Assembly (NCBI RefSeq): GCF_004340205.1
Contig: NZ_SLWB01000013.1
Span: 50,742-114,741, forward strand
Source of the DNA: Acetobacteroides hydrogenigenes
GTDB taxonomy: Bacteria; Bacteroidota; Bacteroidia; Bacteroidales; ZOR0009
Length of the DNA stretch: 64,000 bases
Direction: 5' to 3'
Shown: piece after piece, positions 63,044-64,000 of the stretch
Position numbering within the stretch: position 1 is the first letter of the stretch
Layout: every line of letters starts with the position of its first letter
The notes under the pieces: model-generated
What the model saw: only the letters and a program-made list of their open reading frames with translations
What the model was told of the DNA's origin: nothing
Database searches by the model: none
Program-made: the position numbers and the translations under genes

Positions 63044-63772
63044 ATGTCTGAAAGATTGTTTAGAGGAACAACCTCACAAATGCTGCTTGCCTGCTTGTAC
63101 ATTGCCGAAAGAGGAATCGAAAACGTAGCCCTGCTCAGCGCCCAGCGCTCGCAGTGGGCCGATCCCTACTTCCCCAACCTCAAGATTAGGATCACCAAGG
63201 CATTCGACGAAAACGTGGGCGTAGACATCCTTCACCAGCTAAAGGAGGCAACCGCTACCGTTACCGGCACCGTACAGTCGGCCCATCGCTCGCTCATGAA
63301 CCTTAAGGCCGAGATCGAGGTAGGCTTCAAGGGGAACCCAGTACGCAAGGACACCCTCTTCACCCAGCTTGGTCTCAACAAGCTCTCTACCCACACCAAC
63401 TCGCAGGAAAGCTACGTAACCGTGCTCACAATCCTAAAGGCCAACCTAACGCCCACCGTCAAAGCCGAGCTGGTACAGGCCGGCGCCAGCGCCAGCAACA
63501 TCGATACGCTGCTTGCCCAGGCAACGCTGCTCATCGAGGCCAACAACGTTCAGGAAAACCTTAAGACCAACCGCAAAACGGGCAACAAGGCCAACCTCGA
63601 TGCGCTAAACGCCATCCACGACGAGGTTAGCGACATCTGCAAGCTGGTGAACACCTACTTTGTTGGCAACAAGATGCTGCTCGACCAGTTTAACTTCACC
63701 AATGCGCTCAAGCTGCAGGGCTACGTTCCAAGCCCCCGAAAGAAGAACGACACCCCTCCTGCCACCAAGTAG
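63044..63772 (+). CDS. Hypothetical helical protein, 242 residues
   Basis: Not recognised. Soluble, no signal peptide, mostly alpha-helical, with long amphipathic stretches (ILHQLKEATATVTGTVQSAHRSLMNLKAEIEVGF; ASNIDTLLAQATLLIEANNVQENLKTNRKTGN). The C-terminus is Pro/Lys rich (SPRKKNDTPPATK). It has the same length as the DUF6261 protein at 25.99 kb and the same general helical make-up, but I see no clear sequence match. It is more GC-rich than the upstream region. A strong terminator follows. Confidence 0.65.
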   Translation: MSERLFRGTTSQMLLACLYIAERGIENVALLSAQRSQWADPYFPNLKIRITKAFDENVGVDILHQLKEATATVTGTVQSAHRSLMNLKAEIEVGFKGNPVRKDTLFTQLGLNKLSTHTNSQESYVTVLTILKANLTPTVKAELVQAGASASNIDTLLAQATLLIEANNVQENLKTNRKTGNKANLDALNAIHDEVSDICKLVNTYFVGNKMLLDQFNFTNALKLQGYVPSPRKKNDTPPATK

Positions 63773-63787
63773 GAGCAGCCATAAATC

Positions 63788-63825
63788 GCGTAGCGGCTAC
63801 CCACAACGGTAGCCGCTACGCTTTT
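63788..63825 (+). terminator. Terminator of the 63.0 kb gene
   Basis: A perfect 14-bp stem (63788-63801 with 63808-63821) with loop CACAAC, then TTTT. Confidence 0.9.
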
Positions 63826-63944
63826 AGAGCATACAGCTTGGCGGACTTTATGGGGCGATACGCCAGCCCCGAAGAATACTACGCTGTGCGTATAGCGCGT
63901 TACGCGAGACTGTTCATGCAACTGTGTCTGCAAAATGATAACGT

Positions 63945-63952
63945 TAACTTTG
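63945..63952 (+). promoter_or_regulatory. Promoter -7 element of the last gene
   Basis: TAACTTTG, a full consensus match, only 7 nt before an ATG, so the transcript would be leaderless or nearly so. No TTG at the right distance. Confidence 0.45.
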
Positions 63953-63958
63953 CAGACA

Positions 63959-64000
63959 ATGGAAGAGAAAGAAAAAGCAGCGAGCTTCAGCTACGAGGAT
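63959..64000 (+). CDS. Start of a gene cut by the window, possibly xseB
   Basis: The frame reads MEEKEKAASFSYED and is open to the end. The S-Y-E-D start after a charged segment is like the beginning of exodeoxyribonuclease VII small subunit (M...FEEALKELE), but 14 residues are not enough to assign it. Confidence 0.35.
   Translation, partial: MEEKEKAASFSYED

Overview
The window looks like chromosomal DNA of an anaerobic or microaerophilic Bacteroidetes bacterium, probably of the order Bacteroidales. The grounds are: gene starts mostly without Shine-Dalgarno sequences; many promoters of the Bacteroidetes type (TTG, about 18-20 nt, TAnnTTTG); lineage-typical families (DUF4954, DUF4301, DUF6261, DUF4153, PorT-like beta-barrels, fused HisIE and HisB); and an anaerobe's energy genes (Pta-AckA, Ptb-Buk, an FprA flavodiiron protein). 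The species cannot be named from sequence alone.

Layout. 1-5.3 kb: the 3' part of a DEAD-box helicase, an outer-membrane barrel, cardiolipin synthase, an SDR, three tandem tRNA-Lys(TTT) genes with their own promoter and terminator, and a small TPR protein. 5.4-13.4 kb: a complete trp operon, trpL-E-G-D-C-(F-B fusion)-A, followed by trpS. 13.8-19.9 kb: kup and valS, separated by 1.45 kb of non-coding repeats. 20-28 kb: a hypothetical secreted protein, a DUF4153 membrane protein, an M28 peptidase, OsmC, DUF6261 and a barrel pseudogene with an in-frame amber codon. 28-36.2 kb (minus strand): a complete his operon, hisL-G-D-C-B-H-A-F-IE, with an SDR gene after hisIE; slyD lies just upstream. 37-45 kb: an SDR, an uncharacterised gene bracketed by duplicated buk 3' ends, then buk, two ptb paralogs, ackA and pta. 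45-64 kb: a large FAD/Fe-S oxidoreductase, MaoC, DUF4954, glmS, DUF4301, a thioesterase, fprA, pfkA, an MFS exporter, a cysteine hydrolase, a lipocalin, a TlpA-like protein, two hypothetical proteins and the start of another gene.

Regulation. Both amino-acid operons carry a complete ribosome-mediated attenuator built on one plan. Each has a short leader peptide (Trp-Trp-Trp at 5473-5481; five consecutive His at 36092-36106), a long stem whose 5' arm lies inside the leader ORF, an antiterminator arm overlapping the leader stop codon, and a strong intrinsic terminator just before trpE or hisG. These are the clearest regulatory systems in the window, and they are not in a standard ORF list because the peptides have only 20 and 19 residues.

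Non-coding architecture. Four unrelated tandem arrays (16.35-16.88, 26.80-27.06, 38.02-38.44 and 48.19-48.50 kb) have near-perfect, indel-free periods of 21, 40, 41 and 21 (42) nt. A 10-nt repeat builds a long inverted repeat at 36.94-37.09 kb. The periods are close to whole numbers of DNA helical turns (1, 2, 4), and three of the unit types carry short palindromic cores. I regard these arrays as the least explained feature of the window.
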